Shown here piece by piece: positions 45,441 through 56,989 of a stretch of 64,000 nucleotides of DNA. The position numbers and the translations under genes were made by a program. Numbering within the stretch: position 1 is the stretch's first letter; each line of letters starts with the position of its first letter. Source of the stretch: Eucalyptus grandis (lineage: Eukaryota > Streptophyta > Magnoliopsida > Myrtales > Myrtaceae); NCBI RefSeq assembly GCF_016545825.1, contig NC_052619.1, positions 46,314,127 through 46,378,126 on the forward strand, in the 5' to 3' direction. The notes beneath the pieces are model-generated. The model saw only the letters and a list, made by a program, of their open reading frames with translations, did not search any database and was not told the origin of the DNA.

Positions 45441-46229
45441 GGAAAAATTACCTAAAAAATCCTAAACCTATTGCAATTGTGCAATTTATTCATAAACTTT
45501 TTTTTTATTGATTAAGTCCTAAACCTTTTACAATTATTCTCAATCGTCTATCCGGCCAAAATTGGCCAGTTGACGCCAACGACCTTTTTTTTAATAATTT
45601 TTTAAAAAAATTTTTTTTTCCTCTTCCCTCTTCCCTCTTCCTCCCTCCTTTAGCCTTAGTGACTAGCCAACGCCTTGCGACGGAGGGGTGAGCCCTCACC
45701 GAACCTGGCGAGGTCCATGCTAGACGCAACGGTGAGCCCCTCTCACCGAATCTAGCGAGGGCTCGCCCCATCGTCATTGGGCCGGGCGCGAGCTCACCGA
45801 CTAGTGAGGTGAGCCCTTGCCAAACCTAGCATGAGGCCCTCCTCATCGAATTTGGTAAGGGCTTGCTCGACTACCTTAGTTTGGTGATCGACCAATCCTC
45901 CCTCTAGTTGGTTGTCGGGCTAGCCCTCCCCTTTGGTTGGTCGCTGAAGCCAAAGGAAGGAGAAGGAGAGGAGGAGAAAGGAGGGAGAGGGGGAAAAAAA
46001 AAAAAAAAAAAGAGAAAAAAGGATAAAAATTAATAAAATAATTCAAAAATAAAACATTATTGAGAAAAAAAGGTCTTCGGTTGCCATGTGAGTGCTAGCT
46101 AGCCAATTTTGGGCAGATGGATTGATCGAGAATAATTGCAAAAGGTTTAGGATTCGATTGATCAAAAATAAGTTTAGAAATTTGAATTGACACAATTACA
46201 ATAAGTTTATGACTTTTTGGTAATTTTCC
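45441..46229. mobile_element. MULE copy 2
   Basis: Left arm ggaaaaattacctaaaaaatcctaaaccta, right arm the complement of cataaacttattgtaattg...aattttcc. It is the same family as 912-1695 and 59697-60894. The target duplication is eroded (ttatttttt on the left, ctatctttt on the right). The empty site in unit 1 reads ctagttttttt. The GC-rich core at 45660-45960 has gagccc/gcgagg motifs. No transposase. Confidence 0.82.
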
Positions 46230-46333
46230 CCTATCTTTTGTTATAAACTAGAGGCAATTTTGAATTGGATACTTGTCTCGATTTTTCTTTTTGTCCAAAA
46301 TGTCTACCCTTATTGTTTTATTGTTCTCGCAGG

Positions 46334-46546
46334 ACCTTAAAAAATTGGTGTCCAATAACTTCAGTGAATGCCCATCGCTGGTTTATATGCCAATCCTCGA
46401 TAAGACTGCAAATCTCAAGGGAACTTTATATCAAATCCATTATGGAACTTCCTGCATCCATAGGAGAAGTTGCCTCTTTGAAAGAATTGAATGTATTTGA
46501 TTGCAATATGATAGAAAATGAGAAGGAATTGGAGGAATTTTCGTAG
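46334..46546 (+). pseudogene. LRR exon relic after the tandem duplication
   Basis: After acceptor ctcgcag it encodes D-L-K-K-L-V-S-N-N-F-S-E-C-P-S-L-V-Y-M-P-I-L, the undisrupted form of the LRR-exon start found in chimeric exon 4. The frame then changes near 46410. IMELPASIGEVASLKELNVFDC follows in another frame, to TAG at 46544-46546. Most LRRs between the two parts are deleted, since the normal exon runs for about 880 bp. Confidence 0.8.
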
Positions 46547-47493
46547 AATGTATTTCTGTGTTTGGACATGTATTATACGCCAATTAATAATACAAGAAAA
46601 GAAAAGAGTACGATAGGAAAAAATATACAAAATATGTTGTTTCCTATACTACTGTCTTAATATCTAATCTCACAGATTCATAGAATCAATTCATCCGTAT
46701 TTAGATAATTAGAATCAAAACAAATCATATTATTTTCTAATTAAGTGCGTTTATTCATTTTATAAGTAGGGACGGCGAGGCTTTTCTTCAGCCCCCATTT
46801 AATGTCTTTGAAGAGACTCATTAATGATGAATATTTTCTCTTGGGATTTTCACTTTTCAAGTGTGCAACTTGTACAGAGGTTTGGACACCCCCACAAAAG
46901 GATGATTAACGGAGGCCTGACCCAAACAATTCAATAGTTTATGTTTTAAGTAGATGAACATATTTATGGCATACACATAGAGTGCAAAATTTGTTTATCA
47001 ATGTATTGAGTATAATAATGCCCGGTTTGTCAACCCAATCATGCTATTACAATTTTTTTCTTATTTTATAGCTATCTAATGCTTATATTAGCTTCTCTTT
47101 CAATTGTCAAACTTAATTTCTACCCTTGGTTCTATACCATTTGAAGTGCAAGAGGTTGGAGATTCTAATTGGTTTTTTCTTTTGGTCAATTCATATTACG
47201 GAATATCAAAAAACAAACGCAAAATTCTAAATTCATCAGTGAAGTAAGATCTTTCATTTGTATCATGCAAGTACTAACCAAAGTTTTTTATTTTATTTTA
47301 TTTTGTACTTTATCTATATTATCTACTATGTTTACTTTATGAGTGTATTATGAGTGTATTTCTTATTGTTCACCAAATTCCATATTTTTTTTATTAACTA
47401 TCTACGAGTATAACTTCTGTTTTCTTATTTTAAGAAAGCCGTGTGGCATATCAGAATTATTATTGGTACACCATGAAATCACTCTCCATTCCA

Positions 47494-47690
47494 AGAATCT
47501 TCAACATCTCTATCTTAGTGATGGCTCAAAATTGTAAAGATTCCTAATATTCCGTATAAAACAAAAGGCTTGTGAAGACTTTATTTAATGGGGACTTCAA
47601 CTGAGGAATTTTTCTTGCATCCATAGAAAATCTGGTCTCTTTGGAGATAATGTATTTATGTTATTGCAGCATGTCAACATCTGAAGTTTT
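47494..47690 (+). pseudogene. Detached LRR relic
   Basis: Aligns with 15178-15360 of the TNL1 LRR exon: aagaatcttcaacatctctatcttagtgatggctcaaaattg, then acaaaaggcttgtgaagactt and gggacttcaactgagg, with several small deletions and stops. It sits about 950 bp beyond the previous relic, separated by AT-rich DNA (46550-47490) without features. It probably belonged to the same gene. Confidence 0.72.
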
Positions 47691-47904
47691 GTCGACCCAT
47701 CAAGCATAAATTTTAGTAAAGAAAAAAAAATAAAAAATAAAAAGAAGAAAGAAAAGAACAAAAAAGAAGGGGCTCCAATTTGGTAAAAATGGAAAAGCCC
47801 TGATCCAAGTTACCCAAGCCCGGCCAATCAATTTGCGGGGCTCAGAAATTCAATCCAATCACCACCAGCATAAGCCCACATGATCATTTAAAAGCCCACA
47901 GGAG

Positions 47905-48751
47905 CCCATAAAAATGCCCATGACACTTGGAAAGGTGGAATCCTCTATCCGTTACCCTCCCCTTCGCCGGCCACCAATCGACGCCAACATCCGCCGTTCC
48001 CCATCTCCCACCGCGATCCCTCCGGTCACTGGCCGACGGAGAATCGAGAATACCGGAGCAAAGAGGAGGACACGAAAAATTTCATTATCTCTGATCAAGA
48101 GGATTCCTTAGCTTCTGGACCACGAATCGTTGCTTGCATTCACCGCTCACCACCTCCAATCGCTGCAGACTTCCATGTTTTCCAGGTGCTGGCCACCATT
48201 GATCAGAAAAAAACCGAAACAAAGCTGGATTTTTGACAGACGAAGTTCAGTGAGATTTCTCTCTCTCTCTCTCTCTAAGCGTTTTCTTAGCCTAATTCAC
48301 CTTCTCCGACGTTCTCAGTTCACTAACCATCATCGCCATCGCCGTTCGACATTGCCTAGCCGAAGTCGAACCAGCTCTCTTTGCCCGTCTCTCAACGAAG
48401 GAGTCCGAAGTGTTCAGTTATTGCTTGAGACTCCTCCTCCAACGCCGATATTCATCTCCAGCGTGTCTGGGACGTCCAGTTTCTGATTTGCCCATTCACC
48501 GAGGCTAGAGTTCCGATCTTGCCAAGGTAAGAATACATGCTCTGTTTCGGTTCTTTTGTGAGCAAAAACAGAGGCCGAAAATCCTAGCTTCTGTTTGTGA
48601 CAGATTCAACTGCGATTGAAGTTCTACGGATGATCAGAACCTGTGGTGTTGGTGTTGTAATAGTCTAGGTATGAATTTCCATTTAGTTGTGGCATTTAGA
48701 CTTCATGGCTGAGACAAAGTAAATTTCCAGGTCTCAAGATTCTCAACTCTA
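47905..48751 (+). promoter_or_regulatory. Leader of the TIR-only relic, with a 5' UTR intron
   Basis: Pyrimidine-rich DNA with a (TC)n run at about 48258-48275. A likely donor gccaag|gtaagaatac at about 48526 and acceptor tttccag at about 48731 would place the ATG at 48752 just after a 5' UTR intron. The open frames here (47914-48111, 48130-48486) are compositional. Inferred from position. Confidence 0.35.
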
Positions 48752-50196
48752 ATGGCTTCTTCTTCACAGCCCAGACGAAATTACGATGTCTTCCTTAATT
48801 TCAGAGGGTGCATTTGGGAATCATTTTTGGGGAAAGTTTTTGGGAAAATGCAAAGACTTTGAAAGCTCATTTGTGAAGTACTTTGAACAAAATAGTGTTT
48901 GGGGAATTACATTTACGAAGGATCTTTGTAATAAAAAAATTAGCAAAAGAAAAATTTTTAAAAATTGACCGGCAAGGGTAGCGACCGCCGACGACCTCCA
49001 GCGACCTCTGGTGACCTCGGATCTGGGGTGGTGAGGTTGCGCGACGCTGTCGCGACCTCCAGCGACCTCAGATCTAGGGCGCCGAGGTTGCGTGACGCCG
49101 CCTCGACCTCAAGCGACCCCCGAACTGGGCGGTGAGGTCACGCAACGTCGCCTCGACCTCCGGTGACTTCGATTCGGGGCGTAGAGGTCGCGGGAGGACC
49201 TCGCCCCCCGGATCCGGGTCACGGCGGGTCGCGCACGCGCCGCCCCGGATCCGGGGCGGCGAGGTCGCGGAGGTCGCGGCGCCGCCGCGACCCATCCGGG
49301 GCGGCGAGGTCGTGCGACCTAGATCTGGTCGTCACTTGAGCCTCCGGCACCATATCTAATCGCGACTAGACTTGCGACTAGATGGGTCGCTCGACCCCGG
49401 TGAGCTCCGTGCGGAAGTCGCGGTGTGGCAGGCGACGGTCGCCGGCGACCGCGTGCGTTTGGCCACCAGATCTGCGACTTGCGGAGGTTGCCCGAATCTC
49501 GACGAAGATCGCCTAGGTCGCGGCATCCCTCTACACCCGGAGAAGATGAATAGTGCTCAACAAGGGCACGCACCGGAAAATCAAAAAATTCGTGAGGATA
49601 ATTTTGAAAAAGAAAATGTGAACAATGTGGGGTGTGGGCATGTCGAAAACGCCGAAAGCCCAAGGCAAGTCTCCACCTGCCTTGGGCTTTCAGCCTTCAC
49701 AAGGCTGGCATTTGGAGAATGAGGGTTCAAAATTTTTTGCCAAACGGGCTGGCATTTGCCCAAGTATCTTTAGGCCTCCAAAGGGCTTTGGGAAGTGGTT
49801 CCCAAACGGACCCATTGGCAACAACTTCATGGGTCATCTATGCAAGGCCTTGTATCCCGCCGGCTTAAGGACGTTTGTGGGATAGCAAGGAACTAAGGAA
49901 GCGAGAGGCAGTATTGCCCTCGATCATGAGGGCGATCAAAGAATTGCTCATTGCAATCATCATCTTCTCGGAGAGCTACGCTTCGTCGTCGTGGTGTTTG
50001 GAAGAGCTGGTCAAGATATTGGAGTGCGAGAAGATGAATGAATAGGATGTGATGCCTGTATTTTACAAAGTGGAATCAAGGAAAATAAGAGGAAGGCACA
50101 GGAAATCATGGGCAGCAAAGCATGGAGTCAAGTCAAGAAATGGAAGGAAGCTCTCGTTGAAGCTTCTAATTTGTCGGGGTGGCATCACGACAACAG
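48752..50196 (+). pseudogene. TIR-only relic interrupted by a DNA transposon
   Basis: The ATG at 48752 opens MASSSQPRRNYDVFLNFR, which is cut after the sixth residue of the D-V-F-L-x-F-R motif by the insertion 48806-49813. TIR coding resumes with G-N-N-F-M-G-H-L-C-K-A-L. An extra base near 49879 shifts the frame, then comes SKELRKREAVLPSIMRAIKE, IIIFSESYASSSWCLEELVK (catalytic-type glutamate present), a TAG at about 50043, and V-M-P-V-F-Y-K-V. It ends near a donor (aacag|gtaatt). No NBS exon follows; a Copia element lies 350 bp downstream. Confidence 0.82.
48806..49813. mobile_element. TIR DNA transposon inside the TIR exon
   Basis: Inverted ends GGGTGCATTTGGGAATCA and the complement of ttcccaaacggaccc. 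The interior has an AT-rich left arm, a GC-rich core (48970-49540) of gcgacctc/gaggtcgcg repeats, and a right arm with inverted aaagcccaaggcaagtct / ccttgggctttcag. The termini resemble the PIF/Harbinger copies here, but no target duplication is visible and a few exon bases seem lost. It has no transposase. Long open frames in the core are compositional. Confidence 0.7.
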
Positions 50197-50552
50197 GTAA
50201 TTCTAATATATAATCACCTATGAAAAATGATAGACAGATCGAGACACACCCGGTCCATTCGTGCCTTCTCTTCTTTAGTTCGAAATTTCTTGCGTGTTTT
50301 ATTTTATTTTTGGATATTGACACAAGATATCGATATTGCATAAAGGGGCATCAATGAGTTAGCTTGAGCCGGGCACGCATTAACCAGTCCCGGAAAGCCC
50401 TGGTTGGGTCAGGTTAGTAGGAGCCTAGAAAATAGAAGAAGATAAAATTAATGGAAAAATAGCGATGGAAGGGTCGGTCCTCCGGTGCTCAGATTTGCCC
50501 ATGTTGCTAGGACTAGGAGTTGCTTTTACTGCTGAACCTCTGCTGTTTGAAT

Positions 50553-51068
50553 TGTTGGAAATTTCCTATAATATTGGCTTACATTAATTAATTAATTTTT
50601 TATTTTAAATAATCGAGTTAATGGATATTTCAATATTTGTTAAACCCTACGGTGATATGATTGAATTGGGTATTGGCATCTATTAATAACGGGCTTAGTT
50701 AAGCAACAAAGTGTAGGCAATTGTGTTTAACTGAAGCCTGATGGGAATGACTCAGTTAACACGCTGTTGATTAGGGTTTGCTAGGTCCCCTCTCTAGCCT
50801 ATAAAATGATAGGTTATACATATCAGTTATTTTAATCCCATTTTAATCCCATTGAAAGTTGCTATATCAATATAGGTCATAGAAAGGAAGATCTGGCATT
50901 CCGTTAGATCACTGATTATCATATTGATCTATTTTTCTTCAAGTGAAGTAATTGCTCAAACATGTACGCTTTAATTTCGCTATGTTTATTGATATCGGTG
51001 TTTTACAATCATATATAGATCTGTTTCTTCTTGATTGATTAGTTGTTTATGGGAATAACTTTCATACA
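50553..51068 (+). repeat. 5' LTR of the Copia element
   Basis: 516 bp, begins TGTTGGAAATTTCC and ends TTTCATACA. It contains ctagcctataaaatgatagg, a likely TATA box and promoter region (about 50800). A 12-bp internal duplication (ttttaatcccattttaatccc) distinguishes it from the 3' copy. Confidence 0.9.
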
Positions 51069-54000
51069 TGTGATATCAAAGCTAATCATATATGATTGTA
51101 AAACCCAATTTATTTTTGTGGAAAAAATTCGAAATTTTCCTCTTTGAGCTAGATATGGGCATATTATTTTTTCGTATGGATTTTTTGCTTGATTGATCCC
51201 GAAACCATAAGGCTTTTGTTCTACATGTCGAGATTTTTTCAACCATATATAATTTGATAATTTTGTTGAGAATTGAGAGAGAATATTATATTTGAAATTT
51301 TAGGGTTTATGCTTGAAAAAGTTCTAAGAATTTTCAAATTACTTACAATTGATTGATGTTCGTTGCAAATCGTTATATATATTAGCATCTTTTTGTTGTA
51401 TTAAAGTAAGTTTTTAGGGCTTCAATTTAAGAAATTCGAAATTCAGCCATGGGAGGTTTAAATCCGAAACTTTGAAGTTTGTATGTGGTAGATTTACTTG
51501 GTTTTTCTTTGTTTAATTCATTCTAGTCAATTATATTGATGTCATATGCAAGTATCTGTTTCACAAACTTTTTGGCTTGAAATTATCAAGCGATTTTTCG
51601 TGTTATTTGCTCGTGCTATTGCTATTACATTGTTTGTTCCCCTTTGGACGAGCGGGTAGGGTTTATGCCTTCTCTTCCTCTCGCCTCGTGCTTCGGTGCG
51701 ATTGTGCATACGGGTTTCTATGCGTTCGCATTAGGTTCTTGTGCCTCTTTCTTTTTACTTGATTGCCACTTTGCCGTTTTACTCGGTGGACTGAGATTAC
51801 ATGTTAGTTGATCCACGTACGCAATGGGTGATGCTTATGGGGTGCTTTTTGAGGTTTTTGCTGTTATGGAGTGGAGATTTGTGCACTATTTTTCGTTGTT
51901 TCTGGTTATTTCTATACTAAATAGTTAGTGAGTCGCTGAAGCTTTGGCGCTATGGTGCCCACTTGTAGAATTGAGTGTCTCGTTTCGATGCATACATGGT
52001 GATGATTGCAGACTCGTATTTTTTTTAAAAAAAATTCAAGATTGGATTTTGGAGCTATTTTGAGATGATAATTTTAGATCCTTGGTGATGATTTGCTCTG
52101 CTTGTGATGCGGCAGAGCAGGGCCGTGATTTGTTCGCTCCAATTGTCTTGTCTTTTATCGAAGTCTCCTCTATTGATCTGTCAAACCCTAAAACTTTATG
52201 ACATATATCAAGCAAGCAAAGTATCCGTATGTTTCGGGCAAAGAAGCATCAATCCTCATGTCATGATTTTGACTCTTGATTTTGGTTCCTTGGACTCTAG
52301 ATAGCAGCAATATTTTGACCTTCTAGTGGATGAGTACTGTCGCTCACAATCCCTTTTGCTTATTTAAGGCCGCACATGAATGATGGTTAGAATCCCCAAT
52401 TTCAGATGTTTATTGGTAGGAATTTTCCAAATAAGATACCTTCTTGCCTATCAAAGTTCACGGCTTGTGCACCCTAAATTAGGAAATTGCAATGGGACTT
52501 GACTTTGAGTCTTAAAAGATATGAAACCTGCTCCCCTTTGTAAGTGTTTTTGGAGTGTGACGGTTATTGAATTTTGTGGGTCAAGCAGATGTTGGACCTT
52601 CAATTTGATCAAATAGGATTACGCCTTGAATTGTTTGGTGGAAGGCATTAATGGAGGTAACGAAGAGTCTGGCTTTAAAAGAGGAGAGCGTCGAGCAATC
52701 ACTGACAATGGCGACTCTCCAGCTGTCCCTGTAAAGTTAGGGGTTTGCACGTTGCTCCACTGTTTTGAAATAATGAAGCATTTATTGCGAAAATTGCCAA
52801 CATAATTTAGTCTTCATAAATACAAAAAGTGACATCAAAGAAAGCTGAATATTACTGCTGCAAAATTAGTCATCAGAAACAGAGATTTTGTAGTATGATA
52901 GCGCTTGCTAGGTAAATTTAATGCTTGGAGAATAGAATGGGTCACAAGGATGAAGTAGCAGCCTTGATGCTTAAATCTGAAAGGTTTTGCCCAAGAGCAG
53001 GTGTTTCTGGCTAATTGGTGGTGTTGGTTTGGTTATTAGTTAATCAAGTAAGACGTACAAGCTTATACTAGTACTCGTGGCTGGGTAATTAAAAAAAAAA
53101 AAAAGGTTACGGATACTAACCAATTTGGAGTTGGATTAGTTCCCGACTCAATTGTTCTTCACTGTTACAGTCGTGCTTACTAAGGGTTGCTCTGCCAGCA
53201 GCCCTATCCTACCCTTCTTCATTTGGTGGATAACTTGCAGCCTTTGTGGCATGGGTTCAAACTTCACTAGCATTGAGAGCTTGCTCCTGTATCGGTGCTT
53301 ATTTTACTGATGGCACTTGAGGATGAGATTGATACAGTATCTAGACTGGTGAAGTGTCATGATTAATTTGGAAGACAGTGGTAGAGAATAACCAGGCAGT
53401 ATATTCTATTTGATTAATGTTTTTAACTGCAGAGCACCTTTAGCTCTACTTTGGACTGCATAGGCACACACAGGCACAATATGCTAATTTGGATGTAGTT
53501 TGAATTCAAGTGATGAATTGAAATGCCATATTCAACTTGGATTCATTGCTTGTGTGTGGATTACAGGACCTCACTGCATGCGATGTTAAATTTTAAGAAA
53601 GCCTAGCTCCTATTATCAGCTTTCCTCTTTTAATTTGCAAAGGTCTCTATGCTTAAGCTTTGAACGTTTAGGGGCTTCACTATATTATAGGACATTGGGT
53701 TTTTCACGATGAAGCTAGAAAATTAAAATAAATAAATAAAATAAAGAAGAAGAAAAAAAAGGTTGGGTGTGGGCTAGACCCCACAACACCCGTGTGCTAA
53801 GTATGCTTAATAATTGTGCCAAAAATCGTGCAATTATTCAAGCACTCGCACAAAGTCCAGTTTAAAGGGTTTCAAGTATTTGACTATGAATCAAAGTCCA
53901 GTTTCAAACTCTACAAGAAAAGTAAGAAGGGAAAAGTAAAAAGTGAAGCCAATCCCTATTCTGGAAATTGATTTTCTAATTGATGGTTGTTTACCCCGGA

Positions 54001-55165
54001 AGAAAATAGAAATGGTAACTATTCATTTGTTCATTGTTGGTAAACTAGTCATGGAAATTAGTGTACGTGCCTTACTTTTGTTCAAAAATTTAGTATTTAC
54101 CATTACCGGCACTTATTTTGTTGTAAGTGCTCAATTGGGTGAAGCGTTCTACTATCTTATCCAATGAAGGTTCGTGGATGGCAATATTCGCATAAGTTGG
54201 TGATTCTCTTGGTCTTTGTGGTGACTTTCTAGCTAGTCTTAGAAATAAGGAGAATAACTATTTCATGCTGAAAATTACTGCCCACTGATTGCAACATAGA
54301 AATCTATTCATTCAAATACTTGGCTAGCTGGATGATACACTATTTTTGATATAGCTCTTGGAACCTCTATTATGCTATTACATAGTGGTTCCTTCTCTAC
54401 AAACTAATTTGAAATTAATGATGGAAATTGAAATTCAGCATTTGATTGATCAGAGAATTTGATCGATATCCGAAGCTTTCATGGTTTACTATTTTGCTCG
54501 AGTATCTTGTTAAACAAATGCACACAATATCATTGGTGTACCAGTTGCAGTCTTCAACAGGGGAACAAGTTCTTCGGATTATTTTCCGCAAGAAAGCATA
54601 GGTTTTATCATTAATTATTATTATTATTATTATTTTGGGATGTACTTGCGATATGTATGCAGTGGCAGTTGCCAGAAATCACAGTTGATGTGATCATATT
54701 TCTTGATGTGGGTGTTCCTCTAGGTAATGCTGTGTGATGTGAATAGTTGTTCACATCAATGTCGAATGGCGTTGATCTGTGGTGGAGATCCTACATTAAT
54801 TGAAAGATATCTTGATGGAGTAATGCCTGGTCAGCAATGATATTGCAATGAAGTTGCGTTCCATCATAAGAATGAGGACTCCTAAGAGACTATAACCAAA
54901 AATAAAATAAAATAAAATTTGTGGCAAAAAGTGTTGTTTGATAAATGCAATATGATCTTGGGAAACACATGTTGTAAAGTGCTTCATATTTTTTGATGAA
55001 TTTTTTGGGCATTGATTAAATGGAACATTATTTACAAATTGTTAAAGTTTGTAAATTGTTGAAGTTCCTTATTGATAAAAATTAGTATATACAATCACCT
55101 GCCCAAAGGGGGTTACTATGTACTAATTTGAAAATTGCATGAAGATTAATTCCAAAATTAAAAGA

Positions 55166-55560
55166 TGGGGATGTATGACTCAAAAAGATTTATCTGCCCA
55201 AAATGTATAAATTTTTGAAAGTTATGTGTAATTTCCCTCTATATTGATATATTAGAGATGAATGATGGGAATGTGTGACTCAAAAAGGTTTATTTGCCTA
55301 AATGGGATAAATTTTTTAGAGTTATGTGTAATTCCTTTCTATGTTGAGATAATGGAGATGTATAATTTAAATGATTTGTCTACCAAAAGCAGATTGATCC
55401 TTGAATATTATATGTAATTCTCATTTATTGTCTCTATCTATTGATATCATGGAGATGTATAGTTTAGATGATTTGTCTATCCAAGGGGGATGGATCATTG
55501 ACAATTATGTATAATTTTCCTTGTTATCGTTTCATAATCTTCATGTTGTGGAAAATAATG
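55166..55560 (+). repeat. Four degenerate ~95-bp tandem repeats in the Copia interior
   Basis: Units start near 55166, 55267, 55353 and 55452 with a gatgtatgactcaaa / gatgtataRttta phrase. Each continues with tttRtctRcccaaa...gggat and then agttatgtgtaatt. Repeats of this sort are non-coding. They lie just upstream of the RNase H remnant. Confidence 0.65.
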
Positions 55561-55639
55561 GTGCATTATACACTCTACCCAAAGGGGGTACTAATTATTT
55601 TCGTTGAATTGCTTATTGCCCATAATTGATCTTATTGCA

Positions 55640-55860
55640 TTATGTGTGACGAACAGTTATCTTTGCTATAAACAACAATAATGTCACGTTTGAAATGTTA
55701 AGTGGATCAAATATTATACTGTTAAAGTCTTGGTCAAAAAGGGAGACATTATGATCGAAAATATCATAACTGAGTCCATGTTGGCTAATCCTCTAACAAA
55801 AGGCTTATGACCTATTTTGTTTAAAGAATATGTAAAGAATATGGGTGTTTTAGATTTTTT
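55640..55860 (+). pseudogene. Copia RNase H C-terminal remnant
   Basis: The frame 55742-55810 reads G-D-I-M-I-E-N-I-I-T-E-S-M-L-A-N-P-L-T-K-G-L, then TGA; F-K-E-Y-V-K-N-M-G-V follows. This is the well-conserved end of Copia polyproteins (A-D-x-L-T-K-G-L...H-x-x-x-M-G). Just upstream are weaker, shifted traces (N-N-N-K-C-H-V, then K-Y-Y-T-V-K-S-L). It confirms the plus orientation. Confidence 0.8.
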
Positions 55861-56475
55861 TGATTTCTTTTATTAGTGGGAGCTATATAATTTGTATTTA
55901 TGGATATTATAGTTATATGAAGACTGATAATGTTTTTATGATGTCTATTAAAGCATTTATTTTCAATGATTATTGTTATTGATTTTATTGTTATCATTTA
56001 TCCTGTTGACTGAGAAATGAAAATATAAAACAGTATCTTTAAACAAATTTTAGTTCATGTTGGATTGTGATATAGTTGTGCAATTTCATGTTATTTAAAA
56101 ATTGCGCTAATTCGGTTTCATGTTGTTGAGAAATTGCATTGATGACTGATAAGAAATAATGAATATTTTGATCACATGTTGGCACTATTTCTTACTACAC
56201 TACTAGGCCCATGATTCATGAAAATATAATGCTTATTATATGTGATTATGGAATATCATATGTTGTGGTACTTTCTTAACATATTGATCTCCATAGTCCT
56301 ATACTAAGGTTATATAGGATTGGATTGGTTTTGAGATGCCATTATTGGAATATTATTTTTTAAAGTTGTGGCCACATAAAACAAAATTTTCAGTTATTAA
56401 CCCGATAGTGTCGTTTTCAATATAAAATCTTTTTCAAAATAAAATAAGTTAATTAATGTAGCTCAAGTGGAAGAA

Positions 56476-56982
56476 TGTTGAAAATTTTCTATAATATGGG
56501 CTTATATTAATTAATTACTTTTCTATTTTAAATAATCGGGTTAATGGATATTCCAATATTTGTTGAACCCTACAGTGATCTGATTGAATTGGATATGGGC
56601 ATCTATTAATAACGGGCTTAGTTGAACAACAAAGTGTAGGCAATTGTGTTTAACTGAAGTCCGTAATGGGAATGTCTCAGTTGACACGTTATTGATTAGG
56701 GTTTGCTAGGTTCCCTCTCTAGCCTATAAAAGGATATGTTATACTTATCAGTTGCTTTAATTCCATTGAAAGCTGTTATATCGAGATAGGTCATAGAAAT
56801 GAAGATCTAGCATTTCGATAGATCACTGATTATCGGATTGATCAATTTTTCTTCAAGTGAAACAATGGCTCAAACATGTACGCTTTAATATCGCTGTGTT
56901 TATTGATCTCGGTGTTTTACAATCATAGATGGATCTGTTTCTTCTTGATTGCTTAGTTGTTTATGTGAATAAATTTCATACA
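56476..56982 (+). repeat. 3' LTR of the Copia element
   Basis: 507 bp, begins TGTTGAAAATTTTC and ends TTTCATACA, collinear with the 5' LTR. It is preceded by the polypurine tract and followed by the TGAAT target copy. Confidence 0.9.
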
Positions 56983-56989
56983 TGAATTT

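Larger units (their letters stand above)
42001..46397 (+). repeat. Tandem duplication, unit 2
   Basis: Aligns with unit 1 from acgtagcagg to ggtttatatgcc, with scattered substitutions and small indels. It is 4397 bp long. Subtracting the PIF/Harbinger element (44090-45017) and the MULE (45441-46229) with their target duplications leaves about 2.67 kb, matching unit 1. Beyond exon 5 it is non-coding: the start of its terminal LRR exon at 46334 no longer leads to an intact LRR. Confidence 0.85.
50553..56982 (+). mobile_element. Complete Copia-type LTR retrotransposon
   Basis: LTRs at 50553-51068 and 56476-56982, both TG...CA. A perfect 5-bp target duplication TGAAT lies at 50548-50552 and 56983-56987. 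After the 5' LTR is a degenerate initiator-Met-type primer site (tgtgatatcaaagct); before the 3' LTR is the polypurine tract caagtggaagaa (56464-56475), typical of plant Copia. The only recognisable coding is a decayed RNase H C-terminus at 55640-55860. The LTRs differ at many positions (roughly 10% by eye), so the insertion is not recent. It lies on the plus strand between the TIR relic and intergenic DNA. Confidence 0.9.

Noticed and set aside
48130..48486. 118-codon Ser/Arg-rich frame
   Set aside because: Pyrimidine-rich leader of the TIR relic; low complexity and followed by a likely 5' UTR intron.
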